Source of the DNA: Actinomycetes bacterium
Lineage (GTDB): Bacteria; Actinomycetota; Actinomycetes; Propionibacteriales; Nocardioidaceae
Assembly: GCA_023396115.1 (NCBI GenBank)
Contig: JAEWXC010000013.1
Span: 1-25,271, forward strand
Length of the DNA: 25,271 bases
Direction: 5' to 3'
A program made the translations under genes and the position numbers. Below the pieces are notes generated by a model, which saw only the letters and a list, made by a program, of their open reading frames with translations, was not told where the DNA came from and did not search any database. This document shows positions 1-6,831 of the stretch, one piece after another; position 1 is the first letter of the stretch, and each line of letters begins with the position of its first letter.

Positions 1-1075
1 CCCCGCACCCGGGGCGCCGGGGCGCCGGACCGTGGTGGTGGCGTGGGCGGCGGTGGCGGCCACCTCCGCGCTCGCCGGCTGGCTGGGCCAGCACCTGGGG
101 CGGCTGCGTTCCCGCCCCGCCGACGTCACCCTCCCGCAGGCCGGCGACCGGGCGGCGGTGCTGCGCCGCGGACTGGAGGAGAAGGTCCGGGGCATCTCGC
201 CGTTCCGCACCCCCAACAAGGACTTCTACCGCGTCGACGTCAACCTGTCGGTGCCCGGCGTCGACCTGGACGAGTGGCGCCTGACCATCGACGGCGACGT
301 GGAGCGCGAGATGTCCTGGACCCTGGACGACCTGCTGGGCATGGACCTGGTGGAGCGCGACATCACCCTGAACTGCGTCTCGAACCCGGTCGGTGGCCCC
401 TACGTCGGCTCGGCCCGCTGGCTCGGGGTGCCGCTGGCCGACCTGATGGAGCAGGTCGGTGTGGGTGAGCGGGCCGACCAGATCCTCTCCACCGCCGTCG
501 ACGGGTTCACCGTGAGCACCCCGCTCGAGGTGGCCCTGGACGGTCGCGACACGCTCGTCGCGGTCGGGATGAACGGCGAACCGCTGCCAGCCGAGCACGG
601 CTTCCCGGCCCGTCTGCTCACCCCCGGGCTGTACGGCTTCGTCGGGGCGACCAAGTGGCTGCGCCGGCTGACACTGACCACCTACGACGCCGAGACCGCG
701 TACTGGACCGAGCGCGGGTGGGTCACCGACGCCCCGGTCAAGGTCGCCTCCCGGGTCGACACCCCGCGCCCCTTCGCCACGGTCCCCGCCAACCGTGTGG
801 TGCTGGGTGGGGTCGCGTGGGCGCAGCACCGCGGCATCGAGGCGGTGGAGGTCGCCCTGGACGGCGGCCCGTGGCAGCGGGCCGAGCTGGGCCCCTCCGC
901 GGGGGTCGACTACTGGCGGCAGTGGACGTTCCGCTGGGCCGACGCCGAGGCCGGTGACCACATGGTCGCGGTGCGCGCCCGGACCCTGGACGGCGAGGTG
1001 CAGACCGCGGTGCGGGCCGAGCCGTTCCCTTCCGGCGCCACCGGCATCCAGTCGGTCCGGTTCACCGTCGAGTGA
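1..1075 (+). CDS. Molybdopterin-dependent oxidoreductase, sulfite-oxidase-like (5' end outside window)
   Basis: The reading frame is open from the window's left edge, so the N-terminus is missing. What remains is one hydrophobic segment (about 20 residues from base 32, likely the last helix of a membrane-bound N-terminal part) followed by an oxidoreductase molybdopterin-binding domain. The motif LNCVSNPVGG contains the Cys (codon 374-376) that in the sulfite oxidase/MsrP family ligates molybdenum. The roughly 100 C-terminal residues (from TDAPVKVASRVDTPRP) look like the Mo-co dimerisation, immunoglobulin-like domain. The protein is expected to act outside the membrane; the substrate cannot be read from sequence. 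A fasciclin lipoprotein and a SigK/RskA pair follow on the same strand, suggesting shared regulation. The call is secure at family level; the true start is unknown. Confidence 0.9.
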   Translation, partial: PAPGAPGRRTVVVAWAAVAATSALAGWLGQHLGRLRSRPADVTLPQAGDRAAVLRRGLEEKVRGISPFRTPNKDFYRVDVNLSVPGVDLDEWRLTIDGDVEREMSWTLDDLLGMDLVERDITLNCVSNPVGGPYVGSARWLGVPLADLMEQVGVGERADQILSTAVDGFTVSTPLEVALDGRDTLVAVGMNGEPLPAEHGFPARLLTPGLYGFVGATKWLRRLTLTTYDAETAYWTERGWVTDAPVKVASRVDTPRPFATVPANRVVLGGVAWAQHRGIEAVEVALDGGPWQRAELGPSAGVDYWRQWTFRWADAEAGDHMVAVRARTLDGEVQTAVRAEPFPSGATGIQSVRFTVE

Positions 1076-1077
1076 CC

Positions 1078-1103
1078 CCGCCCGTATGACCCGCCCGCAT
1101 GAC
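1078..1103. repeat. Tandem 13-bp direct repeat
   Basis: CCGCCCGTATGAC at 1078-1090 is followed immediately by CCGCCCGCATGAC at 1091-1103, one mismatch. It lies just after the oxidoreductase stop codon. No function is evident; it may be simple slippage. Confidence 0.7.
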
Positions 1104-1112
1104 CCCGAGCAA

Positions 1113-1128
1113 ACAAACCGGAGTTTGT
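1113..1128. promoter_or_regulatory. Short inverted repeat upstream of the fasciclin gene
   Basis: ACAAAC-CGGA-GTTTGT is a perfect 6-bp inverted repeat with a 4-base centre in an AT-richer patch between the oxidoreductase and fasciclin genes. It could be an operator or a weak terminator stem; the sequence alone does not decide. Confidence 0.3.
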
Positions 1129-1140
1129 CGCGATCCGGCC

Positions 1141-1167
1141 CAATCCGCCGGCCCCCGGGCTCCGAAC
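1141..1167 (+). promoter_or_regulatory. Candidate ECF (SigK-type) promoter of the fasciclin gene
   Basis: CAATCC at 1141-1146 and CCGAAC at 1162-1167 are separated by 15 bases and lie about 40 bases ahead of the fasciclin start codon. From memory, mycobacterial SigK promoters have a CCATCC-like -35 and a CCGAAT-like -10, so this pair is a plausible match. The link to the sigK gene downstream is inference. Confidence 0.35.
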
Positions 1168-1206
1168 CACTCGTGCAGACCGATCCTCCGAAGGAAAGGC
1201 ACCACC

Positions 1207-1872
1207 ATGAAGCGCATCACCCGCACCAGCCGCACCGTCCGCCACGCCTCCGTCGCCGCTCTGGCGCTGACTCTCTCGCTCGGCCTCGCTGCCTGCGGTG
1301 ACGACGCCGACGAGGCCGGGGACGCCGGGTCGGACCCCACCAGCGCGATGACGCAGGACTCGACCGAGGAGTCCAGCGAGCCCGCCGCGGAGCCCATGAC
1401 CGCCGACACCTTCGGGGCCGGCTGCTCGGCCATCCCGACCGACGGCAAGGGCTCCCTGGACGGCATGATGGGCGACCCGGTCGCCACCGCTGCCAGCAAC
1501 AACCCGCTGCTCAAGACCCTGGTCACCGCGGTCGGCGAGGCCGACCTGGTCGACACGTTGAACGCGGCGCCGGCGCTGACCGTCTTCGCCCCCACCGACG
1601 ACGCCTTCGCCAAGATCCCGGCCAAGAAGCTCAAGGGTCTGCTGGCCGACAAGGAGGCGCTGACCCAGGTGCTGACCCACCACGTGGTCGAGGGCCAGCT
1701 CAGCCCGGAGCAGGTCGTGGGCACGCACGACACGCTGGCCGGTGACACGGTCACGGTCTCCGGCGAGGTTCCCGAGCTGGTGGCCGACAACGCCACGATC
1801 ATCTGCGGCAACGTGCCCACGGCCAACGCCACGGTGTACGTGATCGACTCCGTGCTGATGCCGAAGATGTGA
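1207..1872 (+). CDS. Fasciclin-domain lipoprotein (MPT70/MPT83-like)
   Basis: This is a 221-residue secreted lipoprotein. The ATG at 1207 is preceded by AAGGAAAGG (1191-1199). Residues 1-30 form a signal peptide with basic start, hydrophobic core and lipobox LAAC (Cys30 is the lipidation site). An acidic, Ser/Thr-rich linker (about 31-70) leads to a single fasciclin (FAS1) domain at about 75-221, with the family motifs TVFAPTDDAF and a C-terminal ATVYVIDSVLMP. FAS1 domains usually mediate adhesion or surface interactions rather than catalysis. In mycobacteria, related proteins MPB83/MPB70 are controlled by SigK and RskA, whose homologues follow here, 31 bases downstream. An in-frame extension upstream to 1099 exists but would bury the signal peptide, so it was not used. 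Confidence 0.93.
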   Translation: MKRITRTSRTVRHASVAALALTLSLGLAACGDDADEAGDAGSDPTSAMTQDSTEESSEPAAEPMTADTFGAGCSAIPTDGKGSLDGMMGDPVATAASNNPLLKTLVTAVGEADLVDTLNAAPALTVFAPTDDAFAKIPAKKLKGLLADKEALTQVLTHHVVEGQLSPEQVVGTHDTLAGDTVTVSGEVPELVADNATIICGNVPTANATVYVIDSVLMPKM

Positions 1873-1903
1873 CCGGACCCCTCACGCACGCAAGGATGAC
1901 TCC

Positions 1904-2503
1904 GTGAATCCGATCTCTCCCGTCCCCTCCGGCGACTCCTCGCCGGAGGGGACGGGCGGGGCCGACCTGGCCGGGCTGCTGCAGCGCTGCTCCCGCGGTG
2001 ACGAGGCGGCCTTCGCCGCCCTGTACGACGCCACCGCCTCCCGGGTGCACGGGCTGGTGCTGCGGGTGCTGCGCAACCCGGCCCAGTCCGAGGAGGTCAC
2101 CCAGGACGTCTACTGGGAGGTGTGGCAGCTGTCGGCCCGCTACGACCCCGCCCGGGGCAGCGCCCTGTCGTGGCTGCTCACTCTGGCCCACCGCCGGGCG
2201 GTGGACCGGGTCCGGGCCACCGAGTCGGCCCGACGCCGGGACACGACCTACCACGACGCGAACGCGAGCGTCGCCCACGACTCCACCGCCGAGGCGGCCA
2301 CCGGGGCGATCGAGGCCCAACGGGTCCGGCACGCGTTGACGACCCTGACCGACGTCCAGCGCGAGGCACTCGAGCTCGCCTTTTTCGGCGGATACACCCA
2401 CACGGAGGTGGCGACGATGCTGGACCTGCCGGTCGGCACGGCCAAGACACGGATCCGCGACGGACTCATCCGGTTGCGCGACCGACTGGGGGTGGCGTCG
2501 TGA
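1904..2503 (+). CDS. sigK: ECF RNA polymerase sigma factor, SigK type
   Basis: A 199-residue ECF sigma factor. The GTG at 1904 has AAGGA seven bases upstream (1892-1896). Region 2 spans about residues 25-105 (LYDATASRVHGLVLRVLRN, then QSEEVTQDVYWEVWQ and SALSWLLTLAHRRAVDRVR). Region 4 spans about 140-195, with the helix-turn-helix YTHTEVATMLDLPVGTAKTR. No zinc-finger or extra C-terminal domain is present. Its stop overlaps the rskA start by four bases (GTGA), indicating translational coupling and stoichiometric sigma/anti-sigma production. The fasciclin gene upstream is the expected target by analogy with M. tuberculosis. An unusual feature is a perfect 17-bp inverted repeat in codons 6-18. 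No in-frame ATG or GTG lies between 1904 and region 2, so a later conventional start is not available. Confidence 0.88.
   Translation: MNPISPVPSGDSSPEGTGGADLAGLLQRCSRGDEAAFAALYDATASRVHGLVLRVLRNPAQSEEVTQDVYWEVWQLSARYDPARGSALSWLLTLAHRRAVDRVRATESARRRDTTYHDANASVAHDSTAEAATGAIEAQRVRHALTTLTDVQREALELAFFGGYTHTEVATMLDLPVGTAKTRIRDGLIRLRDRLGVAS
1919..1956 (+). promoter_or_regulatory. Perfect 17-bp stem, 4-base loop, at the start of sigK
   Basis: The left arm at 1919-1935 (CCCGTCCCCTCCGGCGA) is exactly reverse-complementary to 1940-1956, with CTCC between. It begins 15 bases after the GTG start codon, so it sits in the initiation region of the sigK message. It has no T tract. It could reduce translation, attenuate transcription between the fasciclin gene and sigK, or be a REP-like element read through in frame. 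Confidence 0.85.
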
Positions 2504-3330
2504 GCGACATCCACGCCCTCTCCGGGGCCTACGCCACCGACGCCCTCGACGCGGCCGAGGCCGCGGCCTTCGAGGAGCACCTGGCCGGCTGCGCGGACTG
2601 CCGCACCGAGGTCGCCGAGCTGCGCGAGACCCTCACCCACCTGGCGGCGGCCGCCGAGACCGCCCCGCCGGCCGGGCTGCGGGAGCGGCTGCTGGCCGAC
2701 ATCGGCACGGTCCGGCCGCTGCCGCCGCTGGTCGAGCCGTCCCCGGTCGAGGCACCGCGGGCCCAGCCGTCCGCGGACCTGCCCGTCGAGCCCGCCCCCG
2801 AGTTGGCGGAGGCGAACACCGCCGGCCCGGTCCCGTTGCACCGGACCCCGGCCGCCCGCCGCCGGGCCGGACGCTCCCGCTGGGCCCCGGCCCTGGCCTC
2901 CGCCGCGGCTGCCGTGGCACTGGTCGGCGCCGGGTTGGCGATCGCCCAGCCGTGGCAGGACGAACCGCGCCAGTCCCAGCAGCTCACCGCCGCGGACCGG
3001 GTGATGGCGGACCCGCAGGCCCAGACGATGGTCAAGGACTTCGACGGCGGCGCCCGGGCCACGCTGGTCCGCTCGCCGGCCGAGCGGCGTGCCGTGATCA
3101 CCACCGAGGCGATGCCGGCGGCACCGGACGGCATGGCCTACCAGTTGTGGCTGCAGGTCGACGGCGAGATGGTGCCGGCCGGGGTGATGCCGCCCCGCGC
3201 CGACCAGACCGTGCTGCTCGACGGCGACGCGATGCGGGCCACGGCCGTCGGCATCACCGTCGAACCCGACGGCGGCTCCCCGGCACCCACGTCGGAGCCG
3301 ATCGCGGTCTTCGCCTTCCAGGGCACCTGA
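2500..3330 (+). CDS. rskA: Anti-sigma-K factor RskA, membrane-anchored
   Basis: A 276-residue single-pass membrane anti-sigma factor. The GTG at 2500 overlaps the sigK stop. The N-terminal cytoplasmic part carries the zinc-associated anti-sigma motif H27-x3-C31-x2-C34 (HLAGCADC), which binds and inhibits the sigma factor. A Pro-rich linker (about 70-125) precedes a transmembrane helix at about 129-149. The extracytoplasmic C-terminus (about 165-276) is the RskA domain, with its typical MAYQLWLQVDGEMVPAGVM stretch. In mycobacteria, regulated intramembrane proteolysis of RskA releases SigK; the same is inferred here. The open frame extends far upstream across sigK in another phase, but that is a GC-driven artefact. 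A 9-bp stem follows the stop. Confidence 0.9.
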   Translation: MSDIHALSGAYATDALDAAEAAAFEEHLAGCADCRTEVAELRETLTHLAAAAETAPPAGLRERLLADIGTVRPLPPLVEPSPVEAPRAQPSADLPVEPAPELAEANTAGPVPLHRTPAARRRAGRSRWAPALASAAAAVALVGAGLAIAQPWQDEPRQSQQLTAADRVMADPQAQTMVKDFDGGARATLVRSPAERRAVITTEAMPAAPDGMAYQLWLQVDGEMVPAGVMPPRADQTVLLDGDAMRATAVGITVEPDGGSPAPTSEPIAVFAFQGT

Positions 3331-3335
3331 GACAA

Positions 3336-3369
3336 CGCCCCGCCCCCCCGGGTCCGGGTCGGCGGGGCG
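3336..3369. terminator. Stem-loop between convergent genes
   Basis: CGCCCCGCC at 3336-3344 pairs exactly with GGCGGGGCG at 3361-3369 around a 16-base loop. It lies between rskA (plus) and the acyl-CoA dehydrogenase (minus), which end within 65 bases of each other. There is no T run, as is common in actinobacteria, so termination in both directions is inferred. Confidence 0.55.
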
Positions 3370-3392
3370 CTCGGGGGGCCGCAGCAGGCTGG

Positions 3393-4559
3393 TCAGTAGG
3401 ACTTGGGCAGTCCCAGCGAGTGCATCGCCACGAAGTTGAGGATCATCTCCCGGCTGACCGGGGCGATCCGGCCCAACCGGGCCGCGACCAGCAGGTTGGC
3501 CAGGCCCAGCTCGGCGGTCAGCCCCGACCCGCCGTGGGTGTGCACCGCCACGTCGGTGGCCGCGCACGCCACCTCCCCGCCGGCGTACTTGGCCATGTTG
3601 GCGTACTCACCGGCACCCATGTCGTCCCCGGCGTCGAGCAGGGCCGCGGCCTTCTGCTGCAGCAGCCGGGACTGCTCCAGCTCGATCTTCACCTTGGCCA
3701 GCGGGTGGGCGATCGCCTGGTGGGTGCCGATCGGGGCGTCCTTCCACACGCTGCGGGTCTGGGCGTACTCGACGGCCTTCGCCAGCGCGAACCGGCTCAT
3801 CCCGTTGGAGTAGGCCGCGCCCATGATCCGCTCGGGGTTGAGGCCGGCGAACAGCTGCAGCAGACCGGCGTCCTCGTCACCGACCAGCGCGTCGGCGGGC
3901 AGCCGGACGTCGTCGAAGAAGAGCGTCCACTGCTTCTCGGGGGCGTCGAAGGACATCTCGATGACCTGCTTGGAAAGCCCCTCCGCGTCGGTGGGCACCA
4001 CGAACAGGCACGGCTTGAGCTTCCCGGTGCGGGCGTCCGAGGTGCGCCCCACGACCAGGATGGCCTGGGCCTCGTCGACCCCGGAGATGAAGGTCTTCTG
4101 CCCCTTCAGCACCCACCCGTCGCCGTCGCGGGTGGCGGTGGTGGTGATGTTGTGCGAGTTGGAGCCGGCGTCGGCCTCGGTGATCGCGAACGCCATCGTC
4201 ATCGAGCCGTCGGCGATCGGGGTGAGCCACCGCTGCTTCTGCTCGGGGGTGCCGAACCGGCCGATGATGGAACCGCAGATCGCGGGCGAGACGACCATCA
4301 TCAGCAGCGGGGCCCCGGCGGCCGCGGCCTCCTCCAGCACCGCGGCCAGGTCGCCGATGCCGCCGCCCCCGCCGCCGTACTCCTCGCTGATGTTGACGCC
4401 CAGGAAGCCGTGCCGGGCCATGTCCTGCCACAGCTCGGTGGTCTTGCCACCCTCGGCCGCCTTCTGCGCCACGTAGGTGTGGCCGTACTTGCTGGCCAGG
4501 GCGAAGACGGCCTTGCGCAGCTCGGTGCGCTCGGTGGGCTCGACGAACGGGTTGCTCAT
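3393..4559 (-). CDS. Acyl-CoA dehydrogenase, last gene of the AtuA operon
   Basis: A 388-residue FAD-dependent acyl-CoA dehydrogenase, full family length. The ATG at 4559 is preceded by GAGGAG. The flavin/substrate segment AFAITEADAGSNSHN (about 123-137) and KGQKTFISG (152-160) are typical. At the usual C-terminal catalytic position (YEGT in medium-chain enzymes) it has IAPVSRE, with no Glu. Instead Glu243 in GLNPERIMGAA occupies the helix position used by isovaleryl-CoA dehydrogenase. By that analogy it probably oxidises a branched acyl-CoA. It follows the carboxylase alpha gene after an 88-base gap and is likely cotranscribed. It could act on citronellyl-CoA or an isovaleryl-like substrate; the exact substrate is not visible. 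Confidence 0.9.
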   Translation of the reverse strand: MSNPFVEPTERTELRKAVFALASKYGHTYVAQKAAEGGKTTELWQDMARHGFLGVNISEEYGGGGGGIGDLAAVLEEAAAAGAPLLMMVVSPAICGSIIGRFGTPEQKQRWLTPIADGSMTMAFAITEADAGSNSHNITTTATRDGDGWVLKGQKTFISGVDEAQAILVVGRTSDARTGKLKPCLFVVPTDAEGLSKQVIEMSFDAPEKQWTLFFDDVRLPADALVGDEDAGLLQLFAGLNPERIMGAAYSNGMSRFALAKAVEYAQTRSVWKDAPIGTHQAIAHPLAKVKIELEQSRLLQQKAAALLDAGDDMGAGEYANMAKYAGGEVACAATDVAVHTHGGSGLTAELGLANLLVAARLGRIAPVSREMILNFVAMHSLGLPKSY

Positions 4560-4647
4560 GCGGAACTCCTCGACTCGGTGGACGTCACGGCAGGTGCCGC
4601 GGGCAGGGGATCTGGGGTGCGGGACGGGTGGGGCGGGTGCGGTGTGC

Positions 4648-6600
4648 TCAGGACTCGGCCTCCTCGACCACGGCCAGCAGCTGGCCGGCCGCCACCTGCG
4701 CACCGGCCTGCACCGGCAGCTCGGTGACGGTGCCGTCGGCGGGGGCCGCGACGGTGTGCTGCATCTTCATCGCCTCCATCACCAGCAGCACCTGGCCGGC
4801 GGTGACCGGTGCCCCCACCTCGACGGCGACGGAGACGACGCTGCCGGGCATCGGGGCGAGCAGCGACCCGGCGGCCACGGCCTGGGCGGGGTCGGTGAAC
4901 CGGGGCGGGTGGGTCCACGCCGAGGCCCCGTCGGGACCGTCGAGGTACACCTCGCGGGCACCACCGGGCAGGACGTCCACGATCTTGCCGACGTAGCTGA
5001 GCGTGACGCCGTCGACGGTGAGCTGCACCTCGTGCGGGGTGGCGCGGTGCACGGTGGCGCCGTCGACGTGGAACCCGTCCCGGGTGCCCCACCACTCGAC
5101 CACGACCTCGTCGTCACCGCGACGCAGCGTGCAGCGCTGCGGCTGGGAGGTGACGTTGCGCCACGCGGCGGGGATGCCGCGCTGCACCGTGCGTCGCTCC
5201 GCGGCGTCGGCCGCCAGCAGCAGCGCGGCGGCCACGGCGTCGGGACTGGACCCGGTGACCGGTTCGGTAGGTGCCACGGGCCGGGTCTCCAGCCAGGAGG
5301 TGGTCACCTCCATCTGGGCGAACGCCGGGTCGGTGAGGATCTCGACCAGCTGGTCCCGGTTGACCGTCAGTCCGTGGATCCGGGCGCGGCGCAGCGCCGC
5401 GGCGAGCTGGCGCAGCGCCTGGGCACGGGTCGGCGCCCAGGCGATCACCTTGGCCAGCATCGCGTCGTAGTGGGTGCCGACCTCGTTGCCGGAGACGAAC
5501 CCGGAGTCGAGCCGGATGCCCGCCCGGGACAGCGGCCCGAACTCGACGTCGGCGTCGAACTCGAGGGTGGCCAGCCGGCCCGACTGCGGGGTCCAGGTGG
5601 AGTCCTCGGCGTAGAGGCGGACCTCCACCGCGTGCCCGCGGGGCTCGGGCAGCGGGGCGTCGAAGGCGCTGGTGTCGCCGGACGCGACGGCCAGCTGGAG
5701 CTCGACCAGGTCGACGCCGTGCACCAGCTCGGTGACCGGGTGCTCGACCTGCAGCCGGGTGTTCATCTCGAGGAAGAAGAACCGCTCGGCGGCGGGGTCG
5801 TAGAGGAACTCCACCGTCCCGGCGCCGCGGTAGTCGATCGCCGCGGCGGCCCGGCGGGCGGCCTCGTGCAGTTCGCGGGCGACGGCCTCGGGCAGCCGGG
5901 GCGCCGGGGCCTCCTCGACGACCTTCTGGTGGCGGCGCTGCACCGTGCAGTCGCGTTCCCCGAACACCAGCACGTTGCCGGCGCCGTCGCCGACCACCTG
6001 GACCTCGACGTGGCGGCCGGCCTCGACGTAGGGCTCGACGAAGACGGTGCCGTCCCCGAACGCCGAGGCGGCCTCGGCGGACGCCTTCTCGATCTCCCCG
6101 GGCAGCGCCGCCAGGTCGCGCACGATCCGCATCCCGCGGCCACCGCCACCCATGGACGCCTTGACCAGCAGCGGCAGGTCGGCCTCGGTCGGCTGCTCGG
6201 GCGCCTCCAGCACCGGCACGCCCGCGGCCCGCATCAGGTCCTTCGACCCGACCTTGGAGCCCATCGAGGTGATCGACTCCGGCGTGGGCCCGACCCAGAC
6301 CAGGCCGGCGGCCTCGACGTCGCGGGCGAAGTCGGCGTTCTCGCTGAGGAATCCGTACCCGGGGTGGATCGCGTCCGCGCCGGCCCGCCGGGCGGCCTCG
6401 ATGACCAGGTCGCCGCGCAGGTAGGTCTCGGCCGGCGTGCTGCCGGGCAGACGGACCGCCCGGTCGGCGTCGGTGACGAACGGCAGGTCGGCGTCGGCGT
6501 CGGAGTGGACGGCGACGGTCTCGATGCCCAGGCGGGCGCAGGTCGTGAAGACCCGGCGGGCGATCTCGCCGCGGTTGGCGACGAGCAGGCGGGTGATCAT
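4648..6600 (-). CDS. Biotin-dependent acyl-CoA carboxylase alpha subunit (biotin carboxylase plus BCCP)
   Basis: A 650-residue alpha subunit of methylcrotonyl/geranyl-CoA carboxylase type. The ATG at 6600 follows GGAGGAA. It starts with the biotin carboxylase N-domain (LLVANRGEIARRVF), then the ATP-grasp domain with its glycine-rich loop (SMGGGGRGMRIV, about 165-177), then the C-domain ending near 450. A BT-like linking domain (about 460-570) and the biotinyl domain follow; Lys612 in VMEAMKM is the biotinylation site. It carboxylates biotin with bicarbonate and ATP and passes the carboxyl group to the beta subunit encoded just upstream. The domain order differs from propionyl/acetyl-CoA AccA3-type subunits mainly by the BT region, favouring a 3-methylcrotonyl- or geranyl-CoA enzyme. 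Substrate choice is inferred from context (AtuA neighbour). Confidence 0.93.
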   Translation of the reverse strand: MITRLLVANRGEIARRVFTTCARLGIETVAVHSDADADLPFVTDADRAVRLPGSTPAETYLRGDLVIEAARRAGADAIHPGYGFLSENADFARDVEAAGLVWVGPTPESITSMGSKVGSKDLMRAAGVPVLEAPEQPTEADLPLLVKASMGGGGRGMRIVRDLAALPGEIEKASAEAASAFGDGTVFVEPYVEAGRHVEVQVVGDGAGNVLVFGERDCTVQRRHQKVVEEAPAPRLPEAVARELHEAARRAAAAIDYRGAGTVEFLYDPAAERFFFLEMNTRLQVEHPVTELVHGVDLVELQLAVASGDTSAFDAPLPEPRGHAVEVRLYAEDSTWTPQSGRLATLEFDADVEFGPLSRAGIRLDSGFVSGNEVGTHYDAMLAKVIAWAPTRAQALRQLAAALRRARIHGLTVNRDQLVEILTDPAFAQMEVTTSWLETRPVAPTEPVTGSSPDAVAAALLLAADAAERRTVQRGIPAAWRNVTSQPQRCTLRRGDDEVVVEWWGTRDGFHVDGATVHRATPHEVQLTVDGVTLSYVGKIVDVLPGGAREVYLDGPDGASAWTHPPRFTDPAQAVAAGSLLAPMPGSVVSVAVEVGAPVTAGQVLLVMEAMKMQHTVAAPADGTVTELPVQAGAQVAAGQLLAVVEEAES

Positions 6601-6635
6601 GGCGTTCCTCCGGTCGGGCGCGGGGTGGGCTGGGG

Positions 6636-6727
6636 GGTCTCGGCACGCTCGACCACCGGGAGCGGGGTGGGCTGGTGGAGGGCAGGTCTCGGCAAGCTCG
6701 ACCACCGGGAGCGGCTCGACCACCGGG
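6636..6727. repeat. Interspersed GGTCTCGGCAAGCTCGACCACC repeats, intergenic
   Basis: Two near-identical 25-bp copies, 6636-6660 (GGTCTCGGCACGCTCGACC then ACCGGG) and 6685-6709 (the same with A in place of C in GGCAmGC), are followed by a truncated copy GCTCGACCACCGGG at 6714-6727. They fill much of the 231-base gap between the carboxylase alpha and beta genes. The same unit recurs at 7532-7578, 12686-12785 and 24409-24520. Confidence 0.9.
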
Positions 6728-6746
6728 GGCGTTTCGACGTGGCCGT

Positions 6747-6769
6747 CGCGACCTCGTTCCTCGGTCGCG
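6747..6769. repeat. Stem-loop in the alpha/beta carboxylase gap
   Basis: CGCGACC at 6747-6753 is the exact reverse complement of GGTCGCG at 6763-6769, loop of nine bases. It follows the repeat cluster. It may be part of the same repetitive element or an mRNA-stabilising hairpin between two cotranscribed genes. Confidence 0.5.
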
Positions 6770-6831
6770 GGCCCCGCTCCACCTGACCGGCCCCACGTGC
6801 TGAACTGCGTTCCTGGTTCATCACGGGCCGG

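Noticed and set aside
4477..6786. Long plus-strand frame opposite the carboxylase alpha gene
   Set aside because: No recognisable motifs and typical GC-shadow composition; the minus-strand gene has full domain structure.
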